Positions 16,687 through 26,463 are shown, counted from the stretch's first letter. The stretch: DNA of 64,000 nt from Succinatimonas hippei (GCA_004557545.1 SFGV01000001.1:1-64000); one strand, 5' to 3'. A program made the numbers and translations. Notes: a model not told the origin generated them from the sequence alone.

Positions 16687-19402
16687 AAAACTTATTGAAA
16701 AGATTAAAACCAATAATGCCCACAGCGATTCATGGGAGGATCCTGACGAGCGTTCAGTAGCTGACAGCCCCGCTCAGGCGGCTGCCCTTGAAGAGGCTGC
16801 TAAGGCTCCTGAGATCGCCGCAAAAAAAAGACAGGAGCAGCGCCAGAAGGAACAGCGTTTAATTAAGGACGCCCTCGCTGGGAAAAACGCCCCTCAAGGT
16901 GATCCGGCATCGGATCTTAAGACAGCTCTGTATCTTGTGTGCGCTCTTTATCATCCGCAATTTCGCGGTGTCGCCTCGCTTGGCGTAATTCAGGGACTTT
17001 TAGGGCGTCTTGGCTATACCAGAGAGGCTCCTGAGACAGGAGAGGCTGAATATCTGAAAATCCTCGGAAACCTGGTTTCAGATGGCGCTCTTGCCAAAAT
17101 GCCGGGCTATCAGGTATACGCCATGCCATCTCAGGTAAGCTCCGGAGAGGCTAAGGTTTCTGCCCGCGAGGAGACTGATTTCCCAGGCGATGATCGCAAT
17201 AAACACTTTGTGTTTCATGTAACCGGCAACAATGGTGAGGACTTGCTGCTCAAAAGCCCGATAGTGATCATGCCAGGCGACAGTGTTCAATATCAGACCA
17301 TCGTGAACACCGGGATTGCGTATGTTGAGAAACTTACCAAAAAGCGTGTCTGTGTTTTAGGACGCGTGATGCCTTTGCGCTCGTCAGGGACATCCTCATC
17401 GGAGGGGCGTGTCGCCACGCTCATGCCGGATGAGCCAAATCTTGCAAATCTTGGGTTTGTATTTGAAACGGCCCAGGATCTTGGCGAGGCCAGGGCCGGT
17501 GACGTGGTGATAGCCGAGATTCTGGAGCGTGGTAGCGGACGTTCTTTTGTCAAAACCCGTCAGGTGGTAAAAGATCTGGGTAACCTCAACAACATTATCG
17601 TTATGGCTGTATTGCGTAACGATATTCCAAGCAGTTGGCCTGAGAATATGCCTAAAGCCCTCGCCCGCATACCTGACAGCGTGTCCGCGTCAGACTGGAC
17701 CGGACGTCCTGATATCAGGGAGATCCCGCTGATGACCATCGATGGTGAGGACGCGCGCGACTTTGATGACGCAGTCTTTGCCAAAAAGTCAGGCAAGGGC
17801 TGGAAGCTTTATGTCGCCATAGCCGATGTTTCATATTATGTCCGCCCCGGGAGCGTGCTTGACCATGAGGCGGTAAATCGCTGCAACAGCTGCTATTTCC
17901 CCAACTACGTGATCCCTATGCTGCCTGAAAAGCTTTCAAACGGGATCTGCTCACTAAACCCTGATGTTGACAGGCTGTGCATGTGCTGTGAGATGGATAT
18001 AAACCAGAGAGGCGAAACCACCGGATACGTGTTCTATCCTGCCGTTATGCGCTCGCATGCCCGTCTTACCTATAACGAGGCCTGGCAGATGATCTCAGAG
18101 GGTACCGCCAGATATCCTGAGCATGAGGTGATGATCCCTCACGTAAAAGAGCTCTATAACCTCTATCACGCTCTTGACGCGTACCGTAAACGCCGTGGCG
18201 GCATCAGCATTGAGAGTACCGAGCAGCACTTTGTCTTCAATGAGAATATGGAGATAACCGGTGTAGAGCCGCTTGAGCGCAACGACGCTCACAAGCTCAT
18301 TGAGGAGTGCATGATCGCGGCGAATGTCGCCGCGGCGAGATTTGTCTCTGAAAACCGCAGTCAGACGCTTTATCGTGTTCACGCGGCGCCGACACAGAAA
18401 AAACTTGACATGCTGCTACCGCAGCTTGCGCGTTTTGGGCTTACTCTCACGGGCGGTGAAAAACCGACAAGCGCTGATTATGCGAAACTTGCCGATTCCA
18501 TCGCCAAGCGCAAGGATGGCAAGATCTTAGGAGAACTGCTGCTGCGCAGTATGTCAAAGGCCGAATACAGCCCTGACAATATCGGACATTTCGGTCTGGC
18601 GCTTGAAAAATACGCCCATTTCACCTCACCTATACGCCGTTATGCCGATCTGCAGCTGCACCGCGTAATAAAATACATTCTGGAAAAGCAGGGTAAGGCG
18701 ACCTGGGGCAAGATAGGCCAGCGATCTTATACCAAACCAGAGCTTCTCACTCTGGGCGCGCGTTGCACCGAGCGCGAGATTTCAGCTGATATGGCAGAAC
18801 GCGAGGTCGATTTTGAGCTCGCGTGCGTATATCTTGAGAAATTCATAGGCGAAACCGTCAAAGGCACCATTTCAGGATGCACCAGATTCGGCGTATTCGT
18901 ACACCTCGATGATTTCCTGGTTGATGGTCTTATCTTCATCGGCAATTTCCCTGGCTATCTCAACTTTGACCAGCGTACCGAGTCGCTTATATCCGACAAA
19001 GGCAAGGTTTACCGCATAGGTGATCCGATCAAGGTCGTGGTTGCGGCCGTAAACGCCGCCGAGCACAAGATAGACCTTATGCCGACAGGTCTTGGCTCTA
19101 CGGCCAAATACCGCAAGGACAGAGAGCGGATCCTCAAAAAGCGCGAGGCTGATCGCGCCGCGGATAAAGGCGCTGTGGATAAGGAAGCGTTGTTTAAGAG
19201 CCTATCTGACATTTCAAGAGCCAAAGAAGCCTCTGAGGGTGACAATGTCGAGCGTCCTCAGGTTCCTGCAGGCTGGGGCAGTGAGCTTACAAGCTCAGAG
19301 CATTACGCTAATCCTTTTGCCATGCCGAGCAGACGCGGCTATGAGAAACGTGATTTCCGCAAGGGCAGGGGGCGTGGCAAATCAAAAGGAAAGAGGAGAT
19401 AA
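16667..19402 (+). CDS. rnr: Ribonuclease R
   Basis: Processive 3'-5' exoribonuclease that digests structured RNA, rRNA fragments and tmRNA-tagged messages. 911 residues: an N-terminal winged-helix region, cold-shock domains, the RNB catalytic domain with MTIDGEDARDFDDAVF carrying the metal-binding aspartates, SPIRRYADLQLHR, an S1 domain (TVKGTISGCTRFGVFVHLDD), and a basic tail GRGRGKSKGKRR. The start is GTG at 16667, inside hemW; the ribosome binding site is weak, so translational coupling is likely. It is followed 3 bases later by rlmB, the same order as in E. coli (rnr-rlmB-rpsF). Confidence 0.95.
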   Translation: MKHHLIKKLIEKIKTNNAHSDSWEDPDERSVADSPAQAAALEEAAKAPEIAAKKRQEQRQKEQRLIKDALAGKNAPQGDPASDLKTALYLVCALYHPQFRGVASLGVIQGLLGRLGYTREAPETGEAEYLKILGNLVSDGALAKMPGYQVYAMPSQVSSGEAKVSAREETDFPGDDRNKHFVFHVTGNNGEDLLLKSPIVIMPGDSVQYQTIVNTGIAYVEKLTKKRVCVLGRVMPLRSSGTSSSEGRVATLMPDEPNLANLGFVFETAQDLGEARAGDVVIAEILERGSGRSFVKTRQVVKDLGNLNNIIVMAVLRNDIPSSWPENMPKALARIPDSVSASDWTGRPDIREIPLMTIDGEDARDFDDAVFAKKSGKGWKLYVAIADVSYYVRPGSVLDHEAVNRCNSCYFPNYVIPMLPEKLSNGICSLNPDVDRLCMCCEMDINQRGETTGYVFYPAVMRSHARLTYNEAWQMISEGTARYPEHEVMIPHVKELYNLYHALDAYRKRRGGISIESTEQHFVFNENMEITGVEPLERNDAHKLIEECMIAANVAAARFVSENRSQTLYRVHAAPTQKKLDMLLPQLARFGLTLTGGEKPTSADYAKLADSIAKRKDGKILGELLLRSMSKAEYSPDNIGHFGLALEKYAHFTSPIRRYADLQLHRVIKYILEKQGKATWGKIGQRSYTKPELLTLGARCTEREISADMAEREVDFELACVYLEKFIGETVKGTISGCTRFGVFVHLDDFLVDGLIFIGNFPGYLNFDQRTESLISDKGKVYRIGDPIKVVVAAVNAAEHKIDLMPTGLGSTAKYRKDRERILKKREADRAADKGAVDKEALFKSLSDISRAKEASEGDNVERPQVPAGWGSELTSSEHYANPFAMPSRRGYEKRDFRKGRGRGKSKGKRR

Positions 19403-19405
19403 ATC

Positions 19406-20170
19406 ATGGCTGGAAGAAAGGCTCATAATCGCGAGCTGGTTTACGGGATAAATCCGGTTTTCTCGGCGCTTGAGACCTCGCCTGACAAGATAACCAGCGC
19501 CTGGATCGCCAAGGGGCGCGTCGAGGACCGCCGCGTCGCCAGGATAGCCGAGGAACTTGAGACGGCCGGGGTCAGGGTTCAGCAGGCGCTTCCTCATTTT
19601 CTTGATGAGAAGACCGAGGGCGGGGTTCATCAGGGAGTGGTTATAGAGATGCTCTGCGAACCGCCACTTAACGAGCATGATCTTGAGGATCTCGTAGAAA
19701 GCCATAAGGCTGACAGGCAGCTTTATCTGATACTGGACGGAGTGACAGATCCTCATAACCTCGGCGCGTGCATACGCTCAGCCTGGGCAGCCGGAGCGAG
19801 CGCAGTCATAGTGCCGCGTGACCGTTCGGCGTCACTTACCCCGGTCGCGCGCAAAACCGCCGCGGGCGGAGCGCAGAACGTGCCCTTTGTCGAGGTAACG
19901 AACCTTGCCAGAACCCTTGATATGCTGCGTGATCATGAGATTGAGGTGGTAGGGCTGGCAGGAGAAGGCAGTTCGGATATTTTTGATTACAAATTTAAAA
20001 AACAGACAGCGATTGTCATGGGTTCTGAGGAAAGCGGAATGCGCCGTCTTACCCGTGAAAAATGCGACGCCATAGTAAAAATCCCCATGGCAAAAGGCGT
20101 TGAGTCGCTCAATGTTTCCGTGGCCGCCGGGATCTCGCTCTTTGAATGCGTTAGGGTTATCGGCCTTTGA
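19406..20170 (+). CDS. rlmB: 23S rRNA Gm2251 2'-O-methyltransferase
   Basis: SpoU-family knotted methyltransferase that modifies G2251 in the peptidyl-transferase P-loop. 254 residues. The N-terminal substrate domain begins VYGINPVFSALE; the catalytic domain has the three SpoU motifs LDGVTDPHNLGACIRSAWAAG (residue 110 on), IVMGSEESGMRRLT, and IPMAKGVESLNVSVAAGI. It follows rnr closely and precedes the ribosomal protein operon, which has its own promoter. Confidence 0.96.
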   Translation: MAGRKAHNRELVYGINPVFSALETSPDKITSAWIAKGRVEDRRVARIAEELETAGVRVQQALPHFLDEKTEGGVHQGVVIEMLCEPPLNEHDLEDLVESHKADRQLYLILDGVTDPHNLGACIRSAWAAGASAVIVPRDRSASLTPVARKTAAGGAQNVPFVEVTNLARTLDMLRDHEIEVVGLAGEGSSDIFDYKFKKQTAIVMGSEESGMRRLTREKCDAIVKIPMAKGVESLNVSVAAGISLFECVRVIGL

Positions 20171-20197
20171 GCAAGGGAGCCCTTTGCGGGCTCTTGC
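20171..20197 (+). terminator. Possible rlmB terminator
   Basis: GAGCCC-TTTGC-GGGCTC with flanking GCAA/TTGC, directly after the rlmB stop. It has no T-run, so termination is probably partial. The hairpin overlaps the -35 of the next promoter. Confidence 0.45.
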
Positions 20198-20221
20198 CTG
20201 CCTTTGACTTTAGAGTATAAT
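20194..20221 (+). promoter_or_regulatory. rpsF operon promoter
   Basis: TTGCCT (20194-20199), 16-base spacer, TATAAT (20216-20221). Confidence 0.65.
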
Positions 20222-20236
20222 ACTGCCACTCAGTCC

Positions 20237-20255
20237 CCGGGGTAATCTGCCCCGG
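20237..20255 (+). promoter_or_regulatory. Hairpin in the rpsF leader, possible S6:S18 site
   Basis: CCGGGG-TAATCTG-CCCCGG in the 5' leader of rpsF. Leaders of rpsF mRNAs in many bacteria contain a hairpin bound by the S6:S18 complex for autoregulation. The position fits; I did not match the detailed consensus. Confidence 0.4.
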
Positions 20256-20317
20256 TCAGCTTCCTTGTCTGATCATATGGCTGATATGTCAGACTTTTAC
20301 CGTAAGGAGCATTTCAA

Positions 20318-20752
20318 ATGCGCAACTACGAAATCGTGTTTCTGGTCCACCCTGATCAGAGCGATCAGGTACCGGGAATGATCGACCGCTATAAAGCGGA
20401 GATCGAGAAAGACGGCGGCAAGGTCACCCGTCTTGAGAACTGGGGTCGCAGACAGCTTGCTTATCCTATTGAGAAGCTTCATAAGGCTCATTATGTGCTG
20501 ATCAACTGCTTGGCTTCAGAGCAGACCATCCGTAACATTGAGAACAATTTCCGTTTCAATGATGCCGTGATCCGCAACCTCATTATCCGTACCAACGGTG
20601 AGATCACTGAAGAGTCACCGATGATGAAGATGCGTGAAGAGCGCCGTGCCCATGATGACAACGGCAACGCTCCCAAGAGCAGAAACGACATAACCGGCCA
20701 GGTTCCTTCCGAGACTGAGGAAGAAGCCCCTGCCGAGTCAGAAGCTGAATAA
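20318..20752 (+). CDS. rpsF: 30S ribosomal protein S6
   Basis: Small-subunit protein of the platform that pairs with S18. 144 residues starting [18 protein letters not shown], with [22 protein letters not shown] as family signature and [18 protein letters not shown]. The acidic C-terminal tail ([13 protein letters not shown]) is of the kind that receives added glutamates from RimK in E. coli. First gene of rpsF-rpsR-rplI after TAAGGAGCATTTCAA. Confidence 0.97.
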   Translation: MRNYEIVFLVHPDQSDQVPGMIDRYKAEIEKDGGKVTRLENWGRRQLAYPIEKLHKAHYVLINCLASEQTIRNIENNFRFNDAVIRNLIIRTNGEITEESPMMKMREERRAHDDNGNAPKSRNDITGQVPSETEEEAPAESEAE

Positions 20753-20763
20753 GGAGTTTTACC

Positions 20764-20994
20764 ATGGCACGTTATTTCCACCGTCGTAAATTCAACCGTT
20801 TTGCCTCCGAGGGCATCACCGAGATCGACTACAAGGATGTAGCCCTTCTTAAGAATTACGTTACCGAGTCCGGCAAGATTGTACCGAGCCGCATTACCGG
20901 CACCAGCGCTAAATATCAGCGTCAGCTCGCTACCGCTATCAAGCGCGCCCGCTACCTGGCTCTTCTGCCTTACACTGATCTGCAGGGCCGTTAA
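20764..20994 (+). CDS. rpsR: 30S ribosomal protein S18
   Basis: 76-residue basic protein, [21 protein letters not shown] onward, with the RNA-binding core [28 protein letters not shown] (residues 38-65). Only 11 bases separate it from rpsF, so priB, which sits between these two genes in enterobacteria and relatives, is absent here. Confidence 0.97.
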   Translation: MARYFHRRKFNRFASEGITEIDYKDVALLKNYVTESGKIVPSRITGTSAKYQRQLATAIKRARYLALLPYTDLQGR

Positions 20995-21007
20995 TTAGGA
21001 GTCAAAA

Positions 21008-21460
21008 ATGGAAGTTATCCTGTTAGACAAGATCGGCCGCCTTGGCGGTCTGGGTGACACGGTCAAGGTTAAGAATGGCTTTGCCCGCAACTACCTCCTT
21101 CCCAACAAGAAGGCTGTGCGCGCCACCAAAGAGAATCTTGAGAAGTTTGAGGCTCAGCGCGCTGAGCTTGAGGCTAAGATCGCCGCTGAGCTCAAGGCCG
21201 CGCAGGATCGCGCCGCCAAGCTCGAGGAGATCGGCAAGTTCACCATCGAGGCTCTGGCCGGCGATGAAGGCAAGCTTTTCGGTTCAGTTGGTACTCGTGA
21301 TATCGCTGACGTCATCACCAAGGCTGGTGTTGATGTTCACAAGAGCGAGATCCGCCTGCCTGAAGGCGTACTGCGTTCAACCGGCGATTATCAGATCACC
21401 CTTCAGCTTCACCCTGATGTGAAGACCGAGGTTACCATCTCAATAATCCCTCAGGCCTAA
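21008..21460 (+). CDS. rplI: 50S ribosomal protein L9
   Basis: 150 residues. The N-terminal domain is [20 protein letters not shown] and [15 protein letters not shown], followed by the long connecting helix and a C-terminal domain with [14 protein letters not shown]. Last gene of the operon; a strong terminator follows. Confidence 0.97.
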   Translation: MEVILLDKIGRLGGLGDTVKVKNGFARNYLLPNKKAVRATKENLEKFEAQRAELEAKIAAELKAAQDRAAKLEEIGKFTIEALAGDEGKLFGSVGTRDIADVITKAGVDVHKSEIRLPEGVLRSTGDYQITLQLHPDVKTEVTISIIPQA

Positions 21461-21490
21461 TCACGCTTTTGTGATTTAAACTGAAATTAC

Positions 21491-21523
21491 AAGGCCGCTG
21501 ATTTCAAAATCAGCGGCCTTTGT
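21491..21523 (+). terminator. rpsF-rpsR-rplI terminator
   Basis: Perfect 14-bp stem AAGGCCGCTGATTT / AAATCAGCGGCCTT with a CA centre, ending in TTTG. Confidence 0.85.
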
Positions 21524-21562
21524 CGTATCATAAAAGTGTCAAGATTTTAAGGATTTATCTAA

Positions 21563-22405
21563 ATGCAGATCTTCGATCCTTTATCGCCAAAACCCTTTGT
21601 AAAGTGGGTTGGAGGTAAACGTCGCTCTTTACCGGTACTTTTAAGCTATGTCCCTGACGTGGTTGATACCTATGTCGAACCATTTGTCGGCGGCGGAGCA
21701 ATGCTTTTCGCAATGCGCTTTAAAAGGGCCATAATCAATGACTCCAATGAGGAACTCATCTGCGCTTATAAGGCAGTAAGGGATGATCTTGAAGGACTTA
21801 AGAAACTACTCAAGACCTTTCGCTATGACAAGGAAATGTTTACCGAAATAAGAGCCTGGGATCGTGAGAAGGATTTTGTAAAACGCCCGATAGTCGAGCG
21901 CGGAGCGAGGCTTATTTATCTTATAAAAACTGGTTTTAACGGACTGTACCGGGTCAACCGCAGAAACTATTTCAATGTTCCGTTCGGACGTCTGTCAAAT
22001 CCAAACATCTGCGATGAGCCGGTGCTTGAGGCCTGCCACAGGTTTTTAAATGAAAAGGAAGTAGAGATCTGCTGCACTGACTACAGCAGGCTTAAAGACG
22101 TCATACCGAATGACGCTTTCGTGTATCTTGATCCGCCATACGCTCCGCTGAACAAAACATCTTCATTCACCTCATACCAACTGGCTGTATGGACAGACAG
22201 GGATCAGGAGCGTCTGCGAGATTTCTGCGTAAAGCTTGACATGCGCGGTATCAGGTTCATGGAGTCCAATTCCACAGCTCCGGTATGCTTTGAGCTGTAC
22301 AAGCGGTTTAATATCAGCACGCTTGACGCCAAACGCCTGATCAATTCGGTAGTAACTAAGCGCGGCGCGATCAAGGAACTTGTGATAACCAATTTCAAGG
22401 CCTGA
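21563..22405 (+). CDS. dam: DNA adenine methyltransferase (GATC)
   Basis: Class alpha N6-adenine methyltransferase of 280 residues: KWVGGKRRSLPVLLSYVP (SAM motif I), YVEPFVGGGAMLFAM, KTGFNGLYRVNRRNYFNVPFG (split here as residues 124-144, DNA-contact loop) and the catalytic DPPYAPLNKTSSFTSY. These match E. coli Dam closely, so GATC is the expected site, and GATC is conspicuously frequent in the window. Likely roles are mismatch-repair strand choice and replication timing. It stands alone after the rplI terminator, convergent with cca. Confidence 0.95.
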   Translation: MQIFDPLSPKPFVKWVGGKRRSLPVLLSYVPDVVDTYVEPFVGGGAMLFAMRFKRAIINDSNEELICAYKAVRDDLEGLKKLLKTFRYDKEMFTEIRAWDREKDFVKRPIVERGARLIYLIKTGFNGLYRVNRRNYFNVPFGRLSNPNICDEPVLEACHRFLNEKEVEICCTDYSRLKDVIPNDAFVYLDPPYAPLNKTSSFTSYQLAVWTDRDQERLRDFCVKLDMRGIRFMESNSTAPVCFELYKRFNISTLDAKRLINSVVTKRGAIKELVITNFKA

Positions 22406-22436
22406 CAGGCGCTCTGGTCTGAGTCAGAAGCGCAGG

Positions 22437-23783
22437 CTAAAAGCGCTTGCCAAAAGGTCTCCAGTTAATGTCTCCCTCAGGAGGCATTTCATTGGCGGAA
22501 TCATCAAGCTCGGACTTTGGCAGAGTCTTCAGATAATCTGTCGTAAGATCGATGCGCTTCTTGCGCATCTGCTCCCCTATCTCAGGCCCCCTGAAGCCTT
22601 TTTTGACAAACTCCTCGGCCTTTACATTGCGCAGCAGCGCGAACAGCCCGAGGATGTAGTCAGCCCTTGGGAAAGGACGGTTGCTGAAACCAAGCCTTCC
22701 CAGAAAATCGCATTTGCAGCATAGCACCCAGGGTTTTACTATGCCGGGGTTTCGCCACGCATCAAGATTGTCAAAGAGCGTGACCAGTCCTTCAGGACCT
22801 CCGCGGTAGACATGATGCATGTCAGAGTGGTAGCGCACCACCTTAAAGGCAAAGTGCTCATACTCTTTTGGTACCTTAAGACGCATGCACATCTCGCGCA
22901 AAGGCTGAACGCCAAGCAGATGATGCAGACGGTGATGCGGCCATTCGGTGATGGGGGTTCTTCCTTTGCCAAGATCGTGGCACAGCATGGCAAATCTGGT
23001 GACGGGATCCTCAGACTCGGCGCTCACCCGCGCGATGGTAAGGCAGGTGTGGACGCCTGAGTCTATCTCAGGATGCCAGCGTTTGGGACCCGGAACTCCA
23101 TAAAGGGCGTCCACCTCAGGCAGCACGCTTCTGAGCGCTCCGCAGCAGCGCAGAGTCTCAATAAAGATCTCAGGGTTCATGGTGCAAAGAGCCTTTTGAA
23201 GCTCCTGCCATACTCTCTCAGGAGTTAACGCGCAAAGCTCGCCGGATTCCGCCATTTTCCGCATCAGCGACATGGTCTCAGGCGCTATCTTGAAACCAAG
23301 ATGATAAAAACGGGCTGCAAAACGGGCCACGCGCAGCACTCTTAAAGGATCCTCTGAAAAGGCGGGGGAGACATGGCGCAGTATTCTGTCATCGAGATCT
23401 TTAAGCCCGCCGTATGGATCGATTACATCATCTCTGGTAAAGGGGCGTTTCCTGTCATGTCCGGACTCATCAGGTTGAGCCTCAACGGCCATCGCGTTGA
23501 TGGTAAGGTCACGGCGCTTCAGATCCTCTTTTAGCGTTATAGAGTCAGAAAAGTCACAGGCAAAGCCCAGATATCCGCGCCCGTTTTTGCGTTCGGTGCG
23601 CGCCAGGGCGTATTCCTCGGAAGTCTTTGGATGAAGAAAGACCGGGAAATCATGACCTACCTGTTTAAAGCCTGCCTTTAGCATCATCTCAGGGGTCGCT
23701 CCAACGACTACATAATCTGTATCAGATGCGTCAGCGCCTAGTAGCGGATCTCTGACTGCGCCGCCAACTTTGTAGATCTTCAT
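22437..23783 (-). CDS. cca: CCA-adding tRNA nucleotidyltransferase with HD domain
   Basis: Adds or repairs the 3' CCA of tRNAs. 448 residues of the gammaproteobacterial type: nucleotidyltransferase motif VGGAVRDPLLGADASDTDYV with the two catalytic aspartates, RRDLTINAMA, DPLRVLRVARFAARF, an ERVWQEL segment, then an HD phosphohydrolase domain (AMLCHDLGKG, residues ~255-265). The tRNA genes in the window already encode CCA, so repair is the expected job. In E. coli cca neighbours ygiM, ygiF and glnE; here the same set is present but separated by the exeAB-like genes and rpsU. Confidence 0.96.
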   Translation of the reverse strand: MKIYKVGGAVRDPLLGADASDTDYVVVGATPEMMLKAGFKQVGHDFPVFLHPKTSEEYALARTERKNGRGYLGFACDFSDSITLKEDLKRRDLTINAMAVEAQPDESGHDRKRPFTRDDVIDPYGGLKDLDDRILRHVSPAFSEDPLRVLRVARFAARFYHLGFKIAPETMSLMRKMAESGELCALTPERVWQELQKALCTMNPEIFIETLRCCGALRSVLPEVDALYGVPGPKRWHPEIDSGVHTCLTIARVSAESEDPVTRFAMLCHDLGKGRTPITEWPHHRLHHLLGVQPLREMCMRLKVPKEYEHFAFKVVRYHSDMHHVYRGGPEGLVTLFDNLDAWRNPGIVKPWVLCCKCDFLGRLGFSNRPFPRADYILGLFALLRNVKAEEFVKKGFRGPEIGEQMRKKRIDLTTDYLKTLPKSELDDSANEMPPEGDINWRPFGKRF

Positions 23784-24003
23784 CCGAAGTTCCTCCGAAG
23801 GTCGCCTGAACGCGACAGCCCTTTTTTGTCAGGTAAAGTCCTATGATGTATCATCTATCAGATATTATTGCACACATTAAAAGCGGGCATAACGCGTGGA
23901 ACACACGGATATACCAATAATTTTTTGTATGTAAGCTATAATATCGGAGACATATAGGCGCAACAGGAAGACTGCCCGGCAGAGGGCATGCCCACCTTTT
24001 TTC

Positions 24004-25953
24004 ATGTACGAAACATATTTCTCGCTTTCAGAGGCTCCCTTTGACGGCCTGCCGGATGAGCGTTTCTATTTTGTGGGAAGCGCGCAGAAGCAGGCTTTAA
24101 GCCTGCTTAAAGATCAGCTATCGCGTCAGGGCGCCATGTGTGTGCTTCAGGGACCTTCAGGCTGTGGAAAGACCACACTGGTGAGAATGCTGATCCGCAC
24201 GTTGCCAGAGCGCATGAGGATCATAGCTATAGATGATCCGCGTTTAAATCCGCATCTGCTTCTGGCAACCGTTCTGAGGGCCTGCGGTGTGGCCGCGACC
24301 TCACTTGAGAGCGTCGCCGAGCTTACCTTCAGATTAAGGCAGATGCTCGACAACAGCTCGCGCAGTGACGAGCTTATAACGGTGATCATAGATGAGGCTC
24401 AGGGGCTTTCGGATGAGACCTTGGAGCAGGTAAGGCTCATGATCAACATTGAGGGATCCACCGGGCGCAGGGTGAATTTCCTTCTGGTAGGACAGGAGCT
24501 TCTTACAAAGCGCATCCAGCACCCCTCAATGAAGATGTTCTACTCACGCGTCAGAGCCTTCGCGACAATCCCGGCTTTAAAACGCGATGAGGTGCAGTCA
24601 TATATCTCATTTAGGCTGCAGCAGGCCGGATGTCATGAACCGCTTTTTACCCAGAAGGCGATGCATGAGATCTACAAGGGTTCCTCAGGACTGCCGAGAC
24701 TTATAAACTCAATCGCCGATGAATCGCTCTCCATAGCCTGCAATCAGAACAAGCGTCAGGTAACCGGCAGAATGGTGCGCAGGGCCGTGGGACTGGTGCG
24801 TCACGGACACGCCGGACTTACGGTAAGGCTTAAGCGCGCGGCAAGAAAAATCGCCAGCTCACTGATCTACCGCCTGCCTTTTCTCGCGCTTGGCGCGTTG
24901 ATCTCGTGTATGGCCTTCGCCGCGGTGTTCTTTCTCTTCCCAAGAGATCTTTCAAATGAGGAGATCTCAGCGGCGTTAAACGGCAAGAGCGCGGTCAAAG
25001 CCGCCGCAGACGGATATTTCCGCGCCCGCTCATACGCTCTCTCATCAAAAGGCAGGGAGAGCGGGATCTTTTTTGCCTACCGCTCTCAGGCTTTTTTCAA
25101 GTCAGATGCCATCTCATCGCTCATAGGCATGTGGGGCTATAAACGCCAGGACGCGACTCCAACTCAGTGCGGGGATCTTAAAAAGACCTCGCTTGAATGC
25201 TCAGAACACGCAGGATCGCTTTCAGAGGTCTTAAAAAACGATCGCCCAGCCGTATTGCAGATGAGGGATGAAAACCTCACTCCATACTATGCGGTGCTGG
25301 TCAAGGCGCGCAAGGACAGCCTGAGGCTTCTGCTTGGAGACAGGCTTTTTTACGTAAAACCTGAGTTTGTGAAGCAGGAATACGATGGAGCCTATACGCT
25401 TGTCATGCCACGTCACCGGGCTTTTGCCCTGACCGTACCTTCATATCAGAAGGCAAAGCGGGGGAGCGCGCTAAACGCTCTTGAGTGCGCGCTGAAAATA
25501 GAGCGTGGCGCAATCGACTCCCAGAGCATGTACTCAAAAGCCGTTATGGCATTTAATTTCCGCTACCCTTCAGTTTTGTCGCGCAAGGGCGCTCTTGATC
25601 ATTGCTCATATGAAGGCCCCAGACTTTATGAGCATGACGGTACTCTGGACGTCGCGGATGACGATGAGGATGAGCTGTCAGATGAGACTTCAAAAGAAGA
25701 CGAGGACGGCTCAGATAATAACCAGAATAAGTCCGATGGCAAGAAGGCTTTAAATAAAGCCTTAAAAGATCCTCTGATAGCTGATAAAAAAGCTCCAGAT
25801 GATGTCAAAGACAACTCAGATGCTGACAAAAACACCATGGATCAGGATCCTGGAAAAAACAGAGACAACGGAGCGACGCGGAATAATAACAAAAAAGATC
25901 AGAGTGATAATAGTAACTCGATTAAAAATCCATCCTCAGAGGATGTCAAATGA
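24004..25953 (+). CDS. ExeA/GspA-like membrane AAA ATPase with disordered tail
   Basis: 649 residues. An AAA+ domain opens with YFSLSEAPF and LQGPSGCGKTTLVR (Walker A, ~50-60), then VIIDEAQGLS (Walker B). A transmembrane helix lies near 285-312. The periplasmic part has a C39-peptidase-like fold (AFFKSDAISSLIGMWGYKR, then RPAVLQMRDENL, without an obvious catalytic Cys) and a degenerate peptidoglycan-binding region. About 100 C-terminal residues are Asp/Asn/Lys-rich and presumably disordered, not typical of the family. ExeA with ExeB remodels peptidoglycan so the type II secretin can assemble; no other secretion gene is in the window. Overlaps the next gene by 4 bases. Confidence 0.82.
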   Translation: MYETYFSLSEAPFDGLPDERFYFVGSAQKQALSLLKDQLSRQGAMCVLQGPSGCGKTTLVRMLIRTLPERMRIIAIDDPRLNPHLLLATVLRACGVAATSLESVAELTFRLRQMLDNSSRSDELITVIIDEAQGLSDETLEQVRLMINIEGSTGRRVNFLLVGQELLTKRIQHPSMKMFYSRVRAFATIPALKRDEVQSYISFRLQQAGCHEPLFTQKAMHEIYKGSSGLPRLINSIADESLSIACNQNKRQVTGRMVRRAVGLVRHGHAGLTVRLKRAARKIASSLIYRLPFLALGALISCMAFAAVFFLFPRDLSNEEISAALNGKSAVKAAADGYFRARSYALSSKGRESGIFFAYRSQAFFKSDAISSLIGMWGYKRQDATPTQCGDLKKTSLECSEHAGSLSEVLKNDRPAVLQMRDENLTPYYAVLVKARKDSLRLLLGDRLFYVKPEFVKQEYDGAYTLVMPRHRAFALTVPSYQKAKRGSALNALECALKIERGAIDSQSMYSKAVMAFNFRYPSVLSRKGALDHCSYEGPRLYEHDGTLDVADDDEDELSDETSKEDEDGSDNNQNKSDGKKALNKALKDPLIADKKAPDDVKDNSDADKNTMDQDPGKNRDNGATRNNNKKDQSDNSNSIKNPSSEDVK

Positions 25954-26432
25954 ATCTGAAACGACTCGCGCACCATGTGGCGTTGCCTCTGAGGAAGGCT
26001 GTTTTGCGCACTGCTGGGATGAGACCTCCTTTTATTTCACTTTTAAGGACCGCCTTATTTGGAATGGTTTTTACAGCGATAGGGCTTGGGGCGTTTTTTA
26101 CCTTCGCAGACATCAATGCAGTCCGGATCGCTGACCGGGCCGCGGAGCTTGTGGCAAAAAGGCTGGTCAATGACACAATGATCTATGAATCTCAGCTTGG
26201 CGCGCTTAAAAATCAGAACAATCTGATCATCCCCAAAGACGCGAAACCGTCTGAGATCATCGTTTTTGATGATGAGTCCATGCGCGATCTGGGATCTATG
26301 GATCTCGCGCTCTCTGAGGAGCACTCCCTTGAGAGGGTAAAACCTCAGGAGCTCTTGCTTGAAACTGATATCAGCGCTTTCAGGCTTAAAGCCCTAAGCC
26401 CATCTCCCTCAGAAAAAAGCCATAGCCGATAA
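25950..26432 (+). CDS. Small membrane protein in the ExeB/GspB position
   Basis: 160 residues, begun at an ATGA overlap with the ExeA-like gene. A basic N-terminus leads to one membrane helix (residues ~32-52, ALFGMVFTAIGLGAFFTFAD), and the rest is periplasmic, short, and of low conservation. By position and topology it could be the partner of the ATPase, as ExeB is for ExeA, but I see no GspB domain motif. The function is inferred from context only. Confidence 0.6.
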   Translation: MNLKRLAHHVALPLRKAVLRTAGMRPPFISLLRTALFGMVFTAIGLGAFFTFADINAVRIADRAAELVAKRLVNDTMIYESQLGALKNQNNLIIPKDAKPSEIIVFDDESMRDLGSMDLALSEEHSLERVKPQELLLETDISAFRLKALSPSPSEKSHSR

Positions 26433-26463
26433 AAAAGCGGTGCTTACCGGGTATGTTTGCTGA

